From assembly GCA_003439945.1 (NCBI GenBank), contig QVRM01002195.1, forward strand, positions 62,001 to 126,000: a DNA stretch of 64,000 nt. The letters are read 5' to 3'. The notes under the pieces are model-generated. The model ran no database searches and was not told the DNA's origin. It saw nothing but the letters and a program-made list of their open reading frames with translations. The translations under genes were made by a program, and so were the position numbers. Each line of letters opens with the position of its first letter. Position 1 is the stretch's first letter. The stretch comes from Dermanyssus gallinae (lineage: Eukaryota; Arthropoda; Arachnida; Mesostigmata; Dermanyssidae). This document shows positions 44,862 through 58,156 of the stretch, piece after piece.

Positions 44862-46068
44862 CTATAACTTTCACGTTCAAGCTGAAGGACAGCCCAGCGC
44901 TATATTATTATTAGACGAATCCTGCAAACTAGCACTGACGGAGCTTTGTGTAATGGTTTTTGTTTTCGGTGTTGATGGTTCAGGTAAGGCACAGAGTAAC
45001 ACCTTTCGCTTTAAAAGTTCCCTCTCCATTAGATGAATTCCTCTCCTTGCCTTATGTTGCGGACCCTCGATTAGGGGTTCTGCGTACCTGTCGGCTTTAC
45101 ATAGGCAATAGGACACGCGATGTCATACATCTTCTGTGTTCGGTTTATTTATAGTTTTTTTTTACTCGTAGAAATTCAAATTACAAGCAAACGCTCTTTT
45201 TGTGCCAAGCTTGTTGTACTCGGCAAGCCAAAAGCGACGTGTTTGTTGCTGAAGATCAAAGAAAACATACACAATTAAGTGGCAATCATAGTGGTGGTAG
45301 TTGTAGTTGGTTGATGTTTTAAGAGTTTGATACTTTGACGTTTAAGAGAGGCTAGGAGAGCATTACTGAAATGTTACATTAATCCTACCCGTTTATTCGA
45401 CTTATCCCTCCGCCTTTGTCTTGCGCGGATTGTAGTCTTCATGATCAGCCGGTTTTTCCATTTGTCAAGAAAGATTGCCTTGTAACTTCAGAGACGGTGC
45501 GACGACGGTTAAAAAACACTGTAATACCACTTCCCCCCCTTTAAATATCAGCAAACAATTTTGTATACATGCACACACATAGGGAAGTGTGCACCAGTCA
45601 TCCTGGCAGAGAAATCGCAAGTGAAATCGCCTGCAGCTGCCCCATAAGCCGTTTGTAGGACGTACACGTCTCTCCTGCGAGCATCTCATGCATTCGCCCG
45701 ATGCGTGTTGAACTACTTTTCTAGGCATTTCTGCAACCACTAGTATTCCCACTGTTATTGTGATTTTTATAACAGTATGCTTACTAGGGTTCTTACCACA
45801 CATATGTAACAAGATTGTATATGGACTTACATAATTGCATATGTGCATATAAGCATGTATACGTATATGATTACATTTGTGCATGTAAACATGTGTACCT
45901 ATATATATATATAAAATATTGTACTATACTATCAATTTATGGTGAATAAACCTGAAATATATAAATACACAGATATGTATACATATATAATGTATGTGGA
46001 CACACGTATACCTATGTGTGTATATATCGCCACAAATATATGCGCTATGTGCATGCGGCATATGTATG

Positions 46069-46113
<45 letters not shown>

Positions 46114-47685
46114 GCATCGTATTTACACACCCATATGCGACACACACCGAAATAATATTTTCTGTCCCTGTATGTTTCAAGCGCTCACTACACTACCATT
46201 ACGAATGCAAGGACAGTAAACAGTGTATGTTTTTTTTAATAACTACATATGTTTTTTTTATAATTGACATGTGCACAAATTACTCTAATAAGAGCTGCTC
46301 CATTTTAGGCGCAGTCGTGTGCGCATATATATATATATATATATATATATCTGTAATTGATCTTGCACTTTCATTTTTCTCTTTTCGGACGAAGCTGCCG
46401 CGTCTTATTTGGTTATCGATTGTTAAAAATCGGCGGTTAAACACTTCGAATTTGAGCATACGCGCACAGGAGGTTAGTCGTTGTGACGGTGCTGTTGCGA
46501 AAGCTACGTGTTCAATGAAATCAACAAGGACTCGCATTAAACGTAACAAAAACAACCATTAATAACAACGACGATAGCGAAATAGCATTAACCGCAACAA
46601 CAAAAGCACAAGGACGCCACCGGCAATAGCAACAACAACAACAGCAACAACGAACAATACGACATGGACAAGTGACTTTTACTGTATATTCCGGGTTATT
46701 GACGTTTGTATGACGATAATGGTTATTATGATCAAGAACGCGAAGAAATATATATGGTGTTGTAAAAAGTTGGTCAAAGTATAATTGACAAAGGAGTATG
46801 AATCTATCTATCTATGTAAGCATACCTACATACAGTCGACTGTAAACATGACCTATATGAACTAGTATGAACAATAAATATACGGCTTTATACGACTTAC
46901 TTGAACACGGCTTACACGACGACCCATTTTTTTGTTGCAAACTGAGTCTCCGGATATGTATTCCGTGGCGGGTCCGACGGCACCCGGTACTCCCGGTGAA
47001 CCACCTAGGGCCGGCCTTTGGTATGGACAAAGAAGTGGTCGGTCTTTGTGCTAATTCGAAGAAGATATGATGTCGGGTGGTTAAACATCATTGTGTGTGG
47101 GCGGTCAGAGGGCCACGCTTGCATTGTATCTGAATGCCGTTAAATATATATATGCGCCTCGCAATTTTAAAACTAGCTGTGCTCGAACTCGATTTTAAAA
47201 CATAAAAGACTGACGCCATATGTGCTTCTCTGCCCGTTAGTCATATATATAGATATATATATATATGTATAAATTAACCTTAAAAAAAAAGATTTTTTTT
47301 CCCGTTTATTGCAATAGTTCTTGCGTCCAAGGTTTTCCTTTGAAAAAGTCTCTTTACAGGTGTTATATACATGTTTCTTCAGATGTTAAAAAATACAGTC
47401 ATTCTATCTAAAGAAGACCTTCTAATACAAAGATCATCTCACTTTATTTGTGGGAAGCTGTCTGTAATTCGAGGGAACTGCGTGGCCGCTGAAAGGTCTC
47501 GGATCAACAGATTTTGTGCATACAAGATCATAACGTAATAATTTATCGCATGATTCGTAGCAAATCGTAGTTTTTTCTTTATAAAACAAGATGGAATCCG
47601 TGTATGGCAAGTGTAACTATCTAGTGCACATAAACGTTCTGGCTGTTCTTTGTCTGAAGCAAAAACATGCATTTGCGAGAACATG
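44862..47685. other. Intergenic/METTL3 3' flank, no gene seen
   Basis: Probably begins with the METTL3 3' UTR, but I cannot place a convincing polyadenylation signal near the stop; an AATAAA occurs only at about 45943. Contains (AT)n at 46074-46110 and 46325-46351, and a CAA-rich tract at 46550-46660. Confidence 0.45.
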
Positions 47686-47689
47686 CGGG

Positions 47690-48560
47690 GTCATTTAATT
47701 ATTAGTAGAGCTTCATTCTCTTTTGTCGACATCTTTCCAACAATGTAACAGATTTCCTCTTCGATCCCTCGATTACAGATGTCTTGTTTCCTAAAGACGA
47801 AAAAATGTTGAATCTCATTTAGAACGTTTTCGGAGACTTGACGTTTTCGGGGTTTCGACTGGCCGGAATAAATTAAAGTTTGAACGCCAGAACGGTGAGT
47901 ATGGTGGGCGTTCAATAAAATCCCAGCCCGGGTCGTATACTTTTTAAGGCTAGTGTTACTCATCTGGGGTCCCGCGTTGTCTTGGTGAAAGATGACTCTT
48001 TGCTGCTCACAGGTTGTCTACGTGTGTAAACATCTCTTGAACAAGTTAGAGTGGTTGGCCGTAGAGAGCTGTGTTAATCATTTTCCTTCTATTCTTCGTT
48101 AGTTCCTTATCAAAAAGCCAAGGTGGTCTCATATCCCACCAACAACACAACATAGCCTTATTTAAGTGAACATTTTGTTTCGGTTGATTCTAAAAACGGA
48201 TCTGCGCCCTCTGCGACTGTAATCGTTGCCTGCTTATATTTTGAAACAAAAAACCTAGATTTCATCGCCGGTCGCTGAACGATCCAAGAACGAAACTTAA
48301 CTGTGGCAACTGGGGAGAAACGTGCAGTCGCGCATATGCTACAATTTGTTAACGCTATTTGCTAACGAGTTTATGAAAAACACACTTAGGAGCTAAACTT
48401 AGGTTGAACACCCTGACAATGCTTGCTTGGTCAACTTTAACTTCTTCCATGAGTTCTTGTCGGTAACCCTTATGTTTTGTTGTATATTTAGAATATACGC
48501 ATTCAGCAAAGAAGGGCGGCCAGATTTTGGATTCAATTTCCAGACTAAAATCCTTACCAT
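47690..48560 (-). pseudogene. Mariner-family transposase relic
   Basis: On the minus strand CWWDMRPPWLFDKELTKNRR resembles the VWWD-KG block of mariner transposases. Downstream a highly decayed SPRQRGTPDE stands where the HQDNARPH catalytic block is expected, followed by SNTSLKKYTTRAGILLNAHH and NEIQHFFVFRKQDICNRGIE, matching the C-terminal end (FF--K---FY-RGI). At least three frame disruptions. Confidence 0.65.
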
Positions 48561-48569
48561 GGATTTTGG

Positions 48570-49280
48570 AGAACTATTTTAGGCACGTTCATTCGTTAAT
48601 TGAGTCTTCCCCGAATATGGTGGAGATGTTTCGAGACAGCACTACAACAGCGCTGGAATCAGCCCGGAACTCATACAGCAAAACACTCAGAATTCGCACT
48701 TTTACATTTACGAATTCTCCGTCTCCTCGGCTCCACAGCAGAGACTATTGGCTGATACAGTAATTGCCGCTCTACCAAAAACGTATCATTTCTTCTCATG
48801 TCGATGTGTGCGAGCCTCTGAAACGAGTAGATACTAAAACGGCAAGAACTCTCTGCATCACCCAAATGCAATATGACATTTTGCCCTACAAATGATTTTT
48901 TTTCGCTAAATATATCATTACATAATGATTAACATAAGTATAACTACATAAGTATAATTACGTTAATTCGACTTGAGGTTAATTTCGACATTATATATCT
49001 TATAGCCTAGGATAAATCAAGCGATCCGCTCATGTCGCTAGTGTATTGCCGCTTAAGTTGCAAATGTTGGTGCATTGCGAAGGCTATTTCCAAGCCAGCA
49101 TACTCGCACGAGTTGTTGTAGGTGCGACCTTTCTATCGTTGCTGGTGAAACCGGTGCCTTGCGAGCCCTTTTTTCAATATACAAGCGCAACGCCTTAACG
49201 CTTGAAAGTAAGGTGATGCTATGATATGTGAAGCGTTTAACATATTTCAGTACCTATGCGGTAAGTCTAAGATGACCATC
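48570..49280. other. Unassigned sequence
   Basis: AT-rich, without recognised coding or repeat content. Confidence 0.4.
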
Positions 49281-49285
49281 CGTGG

Positions 49286-49510
49286 CTATCCTACTACATT
49301 GCTAATTCCATCGCTTCTCTTGTCTGTTTGTTGATCCCCGATCCGTCCGATAACGACATAGACGCCCAATGTTACAAACGCTCGTTGCAGGTAAAAGCAA
49401 CTACGACTGTATAAAACGAGATTGTTAGCGTGCTTAATCACATACACGGTAAAATGTAGCCCGTTTATTCGACTGAGCAGTTCTTCGATCATAAATACAA
49501 GCAATCTTGA
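49286..49510 (-). pseudogene. LINE reverse transcriptase fragment
   Basis: On the minus strand RINGLHFTVYVIKHANNLVL followed by YSRSCFYLQRAFVTLGVY resembles the YADD-box neighbourhood seen at 9065-9274 (HLIQYADDIATYSES, then HIQQALVTLAKFA). The YADD itself is disrupted by a small insertion, so this is a dead fragment. Confidence 0.55.
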
Positions 49511-50099
49511 GTCTAGGTTGTTGTTTTGTGCAAAACCTCTTGTTTCATCTTCAGAGTCACATCTTTAAGAGAAAATGCAATCGGATACTGCCGATCCTTG
49601 CTGCTTCTTTGAATGCACGTTTATATCACATATTATACACAGAACATACATTTATGATGTTGGAGATTGCTGACTGCTCTCCCAGTTGGCATCAGAGGCC
49701 CTCTAAACGTGACTCGTCCCAAGCGTACCCAACTTCATGATTGTTTATTCCTCTGGTTGGCGTTGGTCCCCCGTAGCTAATATATACGAAACTAAGCACG
49801 CCACTGGCTACTCAATGTTTGTAATGAGTGCTGGTCTAAATAAGAACTGCCCTTTAGTGCCTAGTTGTTCCATGCTGTAAACCTAGCCAAACATGACGAC
49901 TGTGGCACTATGCATCCTTTGGCACGTATGTGCATCAAACAAAAAATGAAATTTACTACGAGCACTAGACAGAATGTTCAAATGTAAGTCGGCCCCGCGC
50001 TTCGACCAGATAGTCGCAAAGGGGCACCTAGCCTAGCACCGTGCCAGATTATCCTTGCCATTTAAGGAAAAGCGCGACGAGAATGTGGATGATCCGACT

Positions 50100-50930
50100 T
50101 TCTATAAGAGCATCGTATTGAACGCACACTTAACAAGAATTTCGCAAAGTCGATAATCGCACGAGTGCTTCCAACTGTCGTGAAAACGACCTTCGGCCGG
50201 AGCAATTCGGAGGGTTTAGGAAGGGCCGAGGTACACAAAATGTGATCCACGTACTCCAGTCGGAAGTCAAGCGGGCGTTGGCAGAACTCGGGATTCCTCT
50301 GCCCGCAGTCTCCATCGATTGCATCAACGCCTTAGACAAAGCCTTCCGCCACTGATTAGTCAACTCATTTCAGTACGCTGAAGTGCGCGGTCTTGTTCTT
50401 GCTTTCCACTTTTTCTGCTAAGAACTGCCTGGAAATAAACATATGAAGTGCTGACACCCTGAAGCTGAGACAAAATGTAGGGCCCCGCGGGAACCCACTC
50501 ATCTGTTTCTCATTCGCTTTATTTATCGATCCGCTACTGGCTTAGCTCGCTATGTGCGGGCTAAATTCAGAAATGCTCTTTTCGTTGTGTACGCGCACAA
50601 CGTGGTTGCCCATCGCGACCTCGGACCTATCCGTAGAACTGCTATCATAATGGAGGCTTTACAAGAAAGGCCTTCAAATCAATTTACGGAAGACAAAAAA
50701 TATTCCAATTTTGCCGTGGGGTTTACTGGCAGTCACAGACAAAACTGTACTGAAGGTCAAAGGTTGGAATTCTTAAACACCTTTCGAAAGGGTTCATTAT
50801 ATGGGCATAACCTTCACATGGGGCTGTGTGAAGGTCGTGTTCCACCCCGAAGCAGGTTCCGGGCTGCAATCTCCTCCCTGTATGTGGTGGCGAAAGTCGT
50901 TAGGCGAATGTAACTGCGTGTTGCTGTACG
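50100..50930 (+). pseudogene. LINE reverse transcriptase remnant
   Basis: At 50194-50353 the frame reads RPEQFGGFRKGRGTQNVIHV and PAVSIDCINALDKAFRH, matching the QFGFRKGRGT and FIDYEKAFD boxes of LINE RT. A frame change follows, then VGPRGNPLICF (QGxPLSPFLF box), IATSDLSVELL (region after FADD) and GLQINLRKTK (N-KTK motif). The order matches one intact RT on the plus strand, now interrupted by stops. Confidence 0.75.
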
Positions 50931-50999
50931 ACTTTTTTAGCTGAAGTGCCAATGCTAAGCTCAACCTCAGCAGAGCACTTTGCTCAGCTGGATATATGT

Positions 51000-51400
51000 T
51001 ATACAACATACATATATAAGCCGGGTTCTCTGTCTTCCTCGGGTGGCGAGGAGTCGCCCTGCGCCTCGCTAGTGGAACTTTACTTCATATACTTTCTCGC
51101 CAGCTGCGCACCGGCAATGGAACCAATTAGGGTCTAACGGAGGCTACCGACTACTAAACCATTCTACCACTTTTTGCAGGACGGGCAAGAAAATGTAGCT
51201 GAAACTTCGGCTGAGATTGGACACCTTGGTATATATAGTTATCGGTACCTTTGGGAAGGAGTTGCATGCTCTAGCCGTCATTTACACTCAAAAATATATA
51301 TCGTGCAGAGTCCGTCGAGGCGAAACTCGCTTAGCTCGCATGCCAATAGGTCCCAGGGTAGAAGGCGTGCTAGTACGATCTCGGCTAAGGTATCGACTTT
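51000..51400. other. Unassigned sequence
   Basis: Only chance frames. The 306-codon frame beginning at 51174 runs through a SINE fragment and is not a gene. Confidence 0.4.
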
Positions 51401-51402
51401 TC

Positions 51403-51540
51403 TGTATGCACGGAGACACATAGGTGCACGGGGTCAAGCTTCACCGTTGCACAATTACTTTTATGGGGCCCGATTTGCGAAGCAATGCAAAAGCAGTCCC
51501 GTGGACGTTAAATGTTGGCTGAGGGTCAGGCTGAAAAAAG
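51403..51540 (+). mobile_element. SINE family A, 5'-truncated copy
   Basis: Shares GGAGACACATAGGTGC, the altered B-box region, TTTTATGGGG, GAAGCAATG and CCGTGGACGTTAAATGTTGG with the full-length element at 20717. Confidence 0.85.
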
Positions 51541-54500
51541 TTTTAGGTTCCGCTGCGCAGAAATCGCGCCAGGTAGCATGCTTATTTCTTCACTGGACTG
51601 GAATGTCTGCAAGTTGCAGGTTGATGAGGCAGAGTCTTCTTCCGGCCCTGTCAGAAAGTGTTGTCTCAGTCTTCTGTGAAGCAAAGTTGGAGCCAGTGCT
51701 AAATCATCCATCTGTGAACCAGGGCCAGTCCTGTGTAATCTGCAACTTCCAACGACGTCTTGCGGCTTTTGCACAACCTCCGAAGGACTACGTCTGGGCA
51801 AGGTGCCTGGCCTGGGGCGAAGGCGCCTGGCAGCCTGCACAGTATTTCCTCTCCGTGACTGAACTAAATGAGTCCGGGTCTACATGTAATACTAGAGTGC
51901 TCGCGCTGCCTAATAGGGAAGCTCGTGTTGGCGTGGGGTTAGCTTTTATCCATTTTATGCGTACCTACTCGATCGCAGGTTTCACACCAAGCCTTGCCGG
52001 CAGGCCGCCTGAGGGATGCCCGTTACTTGAGTGTCGTCAAAGGTTGGTATTGCAAGCCGGTCCCCGCAAAGTCAAAGGGTATCCGTACGAGTGACCTTAT
52101 AAAGGCATCAAAGCCTCCAGGTGCGACAGAGAAAACCTTTCGACGAGCTGCAGAGAGGAGGTGATGTATAGGTGATCTCCGAGTGTCTCATCGCCCGCGT
52201 AGATCATCTAATCGGTTACAAGCAGGAGGCGCTGACCATTCGCAACTGTCAGGCCAAGGAAGGACTGCTGGCTGTCATGTACGAATTTCGACACCTAGCC
52301 ATAAATTATTAGTCCAAGGTGGCATTGTGCGGCCCAGTCTGCTAGTAGGAAATCGCGTTGCGTCCTCTGAGACGCGCCCCGGTGACAATGATGGAGCAGT
52401 CGGGGCAGCCAGCAAACGCTAGGGTTCCCAAAAAGGTCTCGAACTCAGACGCGTCCTCTTAGTGGAAAAATACCAGGAGTTGACAATCCAGGGACGTGTG
52501 GATTCCTGCATGGCTTCCATACATTTATAAAATTGCCGGCGCGTAAAGTGATCGTAGAGACATGTGAATCATATGTGGATGCTCCTTCGTCAAGAGTGTG
52601 GCGACGTCCAGCCGTCTTGGTCCGGGGCCTTCCTTAGAGCGACATCTTAGGGTGAACAACTCAGATCAAACTATAACGGAGTGTAAACAATTGTTCCGTA
52701 GTGAACGTTATGACAAACTACATCAGCCCTTAACTTGGTGTCGACCATTGTCATCCCGAACGCTTGGTAGAGTGGTTAGTATCATTGGTTATGATACAGT
52801 CCGGAAGGAGTCGGGTATTGATGATCCCGACACAAAGAGTTCGCATTTTTATAGGTTGAGGCATAACCCCGCTCTGCTCTCGTTGCAGAACGTCCGTACA
52901 TTTTAAATATTACGAGCTACCGTTACAGGCTCGCCGCAGCTAACAGATCCAGGTGCCATGCATTAAGTGGGCACTCGAAAAAGCCTGTAAATTAGGTCAT
53001 ACCTATAGACGCACACAACTAATAGAAAAGATTAAAAATGTTCGATGCTGCAATAAGCGTGTGTGTTGTGTAGACGATTTGAGTAGACGGTCATAGACGA
53101 TTAGCTTGAACTGTTTTTTCATATCGGGCATGTTAATAATAAAGCTCAGTGGCGTCATTTGGCAGAGTCGCATTAGCAGACGATTCTTACAACAGCACCT
53201 GCTGTGCTGCTGCAGTATGTGTACAAGCTGGGGCACATTTTCTGCATGACGTGAACTGTTGTCGCATACCTGTGCACGTTAGGTACGCATGTAGGCGGCT
53301 TAACGATAACGTATGCTGAATGTCTGTATGATGAGCATGATTCTGCTAGACAACGCAGACACGCCAGCCGACCGCCAAATTGTCTGGTGACCACACATAC
53401 GGTTGGATGTGTACCCGGCATCCAACCCAGACAACAAAGTTTGTACGTTCAAACAACGCCCAAAAAACGTCATGTTGTCAACGCTCGAGCTTCGCGTGTC
53501 GTACGCACGGGCCGCTGTCTTCTGTCGCAACGTCGGCGGTACTGTTTTGTTTGGATAGACACTCTCTCTCGTTCTCTCCACTTTGAGACGTGCCGGTGTC
53601 AGTACAGGCAATAATACCTCTGCACCTGCTTAGCTGCCTACAGACCTAAGTACGGCCTACATGCGGCCCTCTTAGCTCATCTCAACAGTCCTGAATCAGC
53701 CAAGCTATAAAGGCTGAACAATCCTGTAGCACACGCTTTGTGGGTGAGTGTTGTTGACGTGTGTGAGACAGAATTGGTATCACAGCGCGAAAGCCATAAA
53801 TAAAAGACTGGTGAGACACATTTTGTGTAGTATACTTTTCGCGTTAATGCAAAGAGACATTTACACCAATCGCTAGGTAGAGGTTAGCTAACGAAAGCCC
53901 ACTTTTGTTTCGTGTGTAGATAGGTAAGTGGAGATCTACTTGCAGAATGCCACAATTGTGACAAGCTTGCAAACGCATAAGCTAACAGTAAAAAGTATAC
54001 CAACATATACTATGATAAATAACGAAAAGAGTAAGAAATCCAGTTACAATTTTTAGCAAACTGAAATTACAGTAAACTGATTTTACGCAAAAATATGAAC
54101 TATTTTAATAGTAGTACAGTGTATAAAAAATGTTGCGTAAAATCGTTAGTATGAAAACTTATCTTCCTTTAATTAAAGAGGTTGAAGAATATACCTTCCC
54201 GTGAATAGACCCTAGTGCGCGGTCTTCGAGCTCGATCGGCAATGGCCCAAAAACTGTGAACTTTAACAGCTATCAATCTAGGGGGTATACGGTTGGTGTT
54301 AGTGATGTTTCTAACATGTTGACTATTTTGATGCCCTGGTGTCCTCAACGAGCGATACGTATACCGGTTCTTATACATCACGACAATATTTGCAGGCATC
54401 TGTTATGTGACTAACGATATATGGGGGGAAGCGTTACGAATATAGGATATTCGGAGTGCAAAATAGTCGTGAACGTACTTAAATTATTAAAAAAATTGCG

Positions 54501-54918
54501 GCTTTATTCTTATACCTGCCAATATATCGCCTTAACAAAGTGCACGTAGAAAAATAGCGGTCAAACCTGTATTCAGAGTGTTCTGTTTCCTCTGTCGGTT
54601 CCACTGTCGATCCGCTCACCAAAATGCCACCAAGGCGCGTATTCGAAAGAGATTTGCACATTTGATGATGTAATTAATCATATGTTTGTCGTTGTGCCTA
54701 TTTATTATTGACTGTATTCGTAGGGTCATGCTGACATTACTTTATCGGAGGTCGAGTGCCCGGTGCCGATCTGCCACGCAGAGATGGATGCAGAGGAAAT
54801 TCATAAAATGCGTTCGAGCGCGGTCAATAGCGCGCTCTTCAAGGCCAAAAGCATATGCCGAGATATCAAACACGGTAGGCTATGACCATCAAATGTAAAA
54901 TGAGTATTGACCTGCCAA

Positions 54919-54920
<2 letters not shown>
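51541..54920. other. Long stretch without a recognised gene
   Basis: Several frames of 70-100 codons exist, but none shows a domain, splice support or repeat identity I can name. A TATAAA (about 53705) and an AATAAA (about 53800) lie close together and could belong to an old LTR; this is not supported further. Confidence 0.4.

Positions 54921-54922
<2 letters not shown>

Positions 54923-54960
<38 letters not shown>
54923..54960. repeat. (AT)n microsatellite
   Basis: Pure AT dinucleotide tract. Confidence 0.9.
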
Positions 54961-54964
<4 letters not shown>

Positions 54965-55078
54965 GGGGCTAGTCGTTGTTGTTGTTAAGGTGTGACGTTC
55001 CGCTGTGAGATGTATCTACCGGGGTGGCGCCAGTTTGATCTTTGTTGTTGATTGAATTTCTTTGAGCATTATTCATTG

Positions 55079-55189
<111 letters not shown>

Positions 55190-55679
55190 TTTTAAAGAGT
55201 TTTTATTTGCAAGCAAATACATTTTTTTAATATACTGTAATAAATTCCCTCGTACACGACGATTCCATACTTTAGATATAACTGTACAAACGCATAGTAG
55301 ACCTGTTTGCAAAAATCAATTGTTGCAATGTTGAGAACGTTTGTACAATATGCACTTCTATTTTTTTATGTTTATTCTTTTAATATGGAAACCTCAATTA
55401 CAACTGAAATATAGGTTCAATATATTTATAGCTATCAATGTTTTTCAAGTACAAGAAAATCGCACGGGTGTATGATATTGTTATGTGAATGAGAGATAGC
55501 TATAAATGCTGTATACTCTCTATCAGAGCAGATATGAGTTGGGTCAAGTTAATACATATTCACGGAGTCCAGAAACTCAATATTTTTATTTAAGGGATAA
55601 TCGAGCACTGTACATATACATTCGCAGAGACCCAAATGTCCTGTGCCCACGGTAAATGATTGTGAACGATCACATTGAA

Positions 55680-55682
55680 TAT

Positions 55683-55754
<72 letters not shown>
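55680..55754. repeat. (AT)n microsatellite
   Basis: About 75 bases of AT with one ACAT interruption, abutting the end of the mariner copy to the right. Confidence 0.9.
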
Positions 55755-55756
<2 letters not shown>

Positions 55757-55759
55757 CCT

Positions 55760-56760
55760 GCGGATTGAAAAGTTCTAATACACGTTTATAAAATACAAGA
55801 AATTTAGTATTGCAAAATATGTTTGTTCCGTTTGAATTAACTCTCGCCCGCTTCAATGCACTTGAGCCGCCTTCTTTCTCACACTTCGAAAAAATTTGAA
55901 TGCGTCTTACGGAATCGAGTTGCGTTGTTCCTGTGAATTCTTCTTCATCTCCTCTTTAGTCTTGAAACGCTGTCCCTTCTATTTTTTTCTACTCATGAGG
56001 ACAGGAAAGGTCGCAAGCTGCCAGGTCCGGCGAATAGAAAGATTGCGAAAGTAGAGAAATCAAATTCTTCATAAAATAATCCGAAGTCAGTAATGACATG
56101 TGCGCTGCTGCGTTGTCGTGATGGAGGACCCAAGAATTGTTTTGAAGTTCAGGCTTTTTGCGCCGGACGTTCCCCCAAAACTAAATGCTTAAAATTTGTG
56201 GGGTTAAAATTAAACAAGGGAAGTTGATTCCCTTGTAATCGAAAAAAACCTTGGTGTTAGATCTGCTCTGTCTGACTGTGTTTGATCGACTCTCTACACC
56301 ACTGGGAGGATTGGGCTTTAGTCTCGATGTCGTAACCATCTACCCATGACTCGTCCCCTGTAGTCACTCTCTGAAGCAATCCAGTGTCGTCTGCTCTCGC
56401 TTGAAGGTTCCATTCGGACATTCCTCGATGGGCGTTAATATGCTGGATATTCAACATTTTTATGACGAACTTCGCTACCAGATTTTTGACGCATAAAGTA
56501 TCGGTCAGAACGGTTTCAACTGATCTATGATTACATCTAACTGTTATGTTCCTAATAGTAATTCGGCAAGCGTTAAGTACGATATCACGATTTTTGTTCG
56601 ACGTTTTCTTAGGCTATTGCCGTCGACGGCCTTCCCAAACGGGGGTCTTCTTCGGCCTTTTCAGCGCGTCGCGAAGTCGGCGGTAGTACTTATACACGGG
56701 GTTCGAGGTAATCCTTAAACACCGCTGAGCCTCTCATTTTCTTTATTTCTTTGAACCAAA
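55760..56760 (-). pseudogene. Mariner transposase, nearly full-length but frameshifted
   Basis: Read leftwards from about 56750. VTTGDESWVDGYDIETK carries the first catalytic aspartate in the canonical GDESW context. After frame changes, NSWVLHHDNAAAH carries the second catalytic aspartate, and SFYSPDLAACD holds the third (D34D spacing block YSPDLAPCD). The distal block QIFSKCERRRLKCIEAG matches the C terminus. All three catalytic acidic positions are visible, but stops and frame breaks prevent a continuous protein. It is the best preserved mariner in the window. Confidence 0.8.
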
Positions 56761-56879
56761 CTTAAACATTAAAACGAAATTTGGCCTGCATGTAGCTAAT
56801 ATATCGCCCTTCTAAGCAAAACAAACCAGAATACCTTGGTGATGTCGGTTTAATTAAATCAGTCTAGCCAGGAAGGACG

Positions 56880-57640
56880 CTGTACAGACGATCGTTTTCA
56901 CCCCTCAAAACACATCTCCAGGTCCAAAACGCCATTATATACGACGCTTACTGGACGGAGGGGTAGCCCCAAGATGCCACCCTGTGGCGCTCCTGCAGTC
57001 TTCGTCCGTTTTGCATTTTTATCTCTTGCGTCCGTGTGCTCAGATACTCAGCCGATGCTCGCCTTCGGTATGCCGAGACACCCTTGACGGCCGTTACGTA
57101 TCGTATCGTTTATTATCCTATGAAGTTAAACACAGTCATTGACAGCTAGTTGACGTCGTGCGGGACCACTAAGCAGTTTTCCCGCTTCCACTGTGTCTTT
57201 CGTCATTATATGTCGGCGAGATCCAGTATTCTCTCAGTCGCCGACTGTGTAACCCGCCCTTTAGAGAAACCGTATTGGTAATCTGCCAATCGGCCGTTTT
57301 TCGGGCAATTGGCGCCTCAAACGTCTTACCGACCATGTCTAATAAGCACAGTGGTCAGCATAAAGAAGGGTCTCCTGGTTTACACGGCTTCGGTAATAGC
57401 TCAACCCTGGCTCGCTTCCAGTGTGTTGGGCGTCTAACAACAATTTATATTCGCTAGCTTCGATATTAGATTCAGCCTTTACTATACGGGAGCTTTAATA
57501 GCTTCTGGTCAATACCGTCCGCACCTGACCCGTTTTGTGCTGCTCCTTTCACCTCGTCTACCGTAACAGGGGCCGATCGCTTTACGGATAAATCGTGCTT
57601 TTCGGACTAGGCTTGACTAGGTTCTCCTTGATAAGTACCT
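56880..57640 (-). pseudogene. R1/jockey-like LINE reverse transcriptase remnant
   Basis: Read leftwards. VTVDEVKGAAQNGSGADGID matches the A--KAPGPDGI pre-RT motif. HWKRARVELLPKPCKPGDPS and LCLLDMVGKTFEAPIARK match the W--A-LVLL-KPGKP--YRPICLL-GK-FE block typical of R1- and jockey-type LINEs. The following palm region is badly decayed, and only faint traces of the SxGxPQGS box remain near 57000. Confidence 0.75.
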
Positions 57641-57649
57641 CTATGACAC

Positions 57650-58150
57650 GCTGTACCTGATGCCACAATTTAATTCATACCGCTCTGCGATACCCTGTCT
57701 TTCAATGGCTTGATTTGGCTTTCTCGCACAATTTTATGAAACGATTTATTTAACTTATGCACAGAAGCCGTAACTCAGGGCCTGGGCTGCAGGACTGACC
57801 GCATTATTTTTCAACAATTTTTTTGCAGCACAACGCAACTAATTTTAAGTTAGGCTACGTGCTTTGTGCTATGCAAATTTTTAAATAGTTGTGTATGGAT
57901 AAAGGTAATATAGTAAACGTGAAAAAAAAAAACGCGAGATAGTATCAGCAAAACAGATAGATTTAAATGTACCATGTGTTAGGATGTGATTTTATGCACA
58001 TTAAAAAGTTGTGTTGAAAAAAAATACTTGTACTTTGGAGCAATCCTGTTACATTTCGTTTGCTAATGTCTTATTGAATACGAAACGTGACGAACAGTGC
58101 TTGCTACATAGCCTTGTCTAAAACGAAGAACGGCCTATTTTAATTTACTT
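57650..58150. other. AT-rich upstream region of the small membrane-protein gene
   Basis: No feature recognised except the pyrimidine-rich TTACTTTCAG just before 58155, which looks like a 3' splice site. This would place a 5' non-coding exon further left. Confidence 0.4.
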
Positions 58151-58156
58151 TCAGCA

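Noticed and set aside
51174..52094. 306-codon plus-strand frame, one of the longest in the window
   Set aside because: It reads straight through a family A SINE fragment (51403-51540) and has no recognisable domain; treated as a chance frame.
53600..53830. Possible solo LTR (TATAAA followed by AATAAA)
   Set aside because: No TG...CA ends, target duplication or second copy could be identified.
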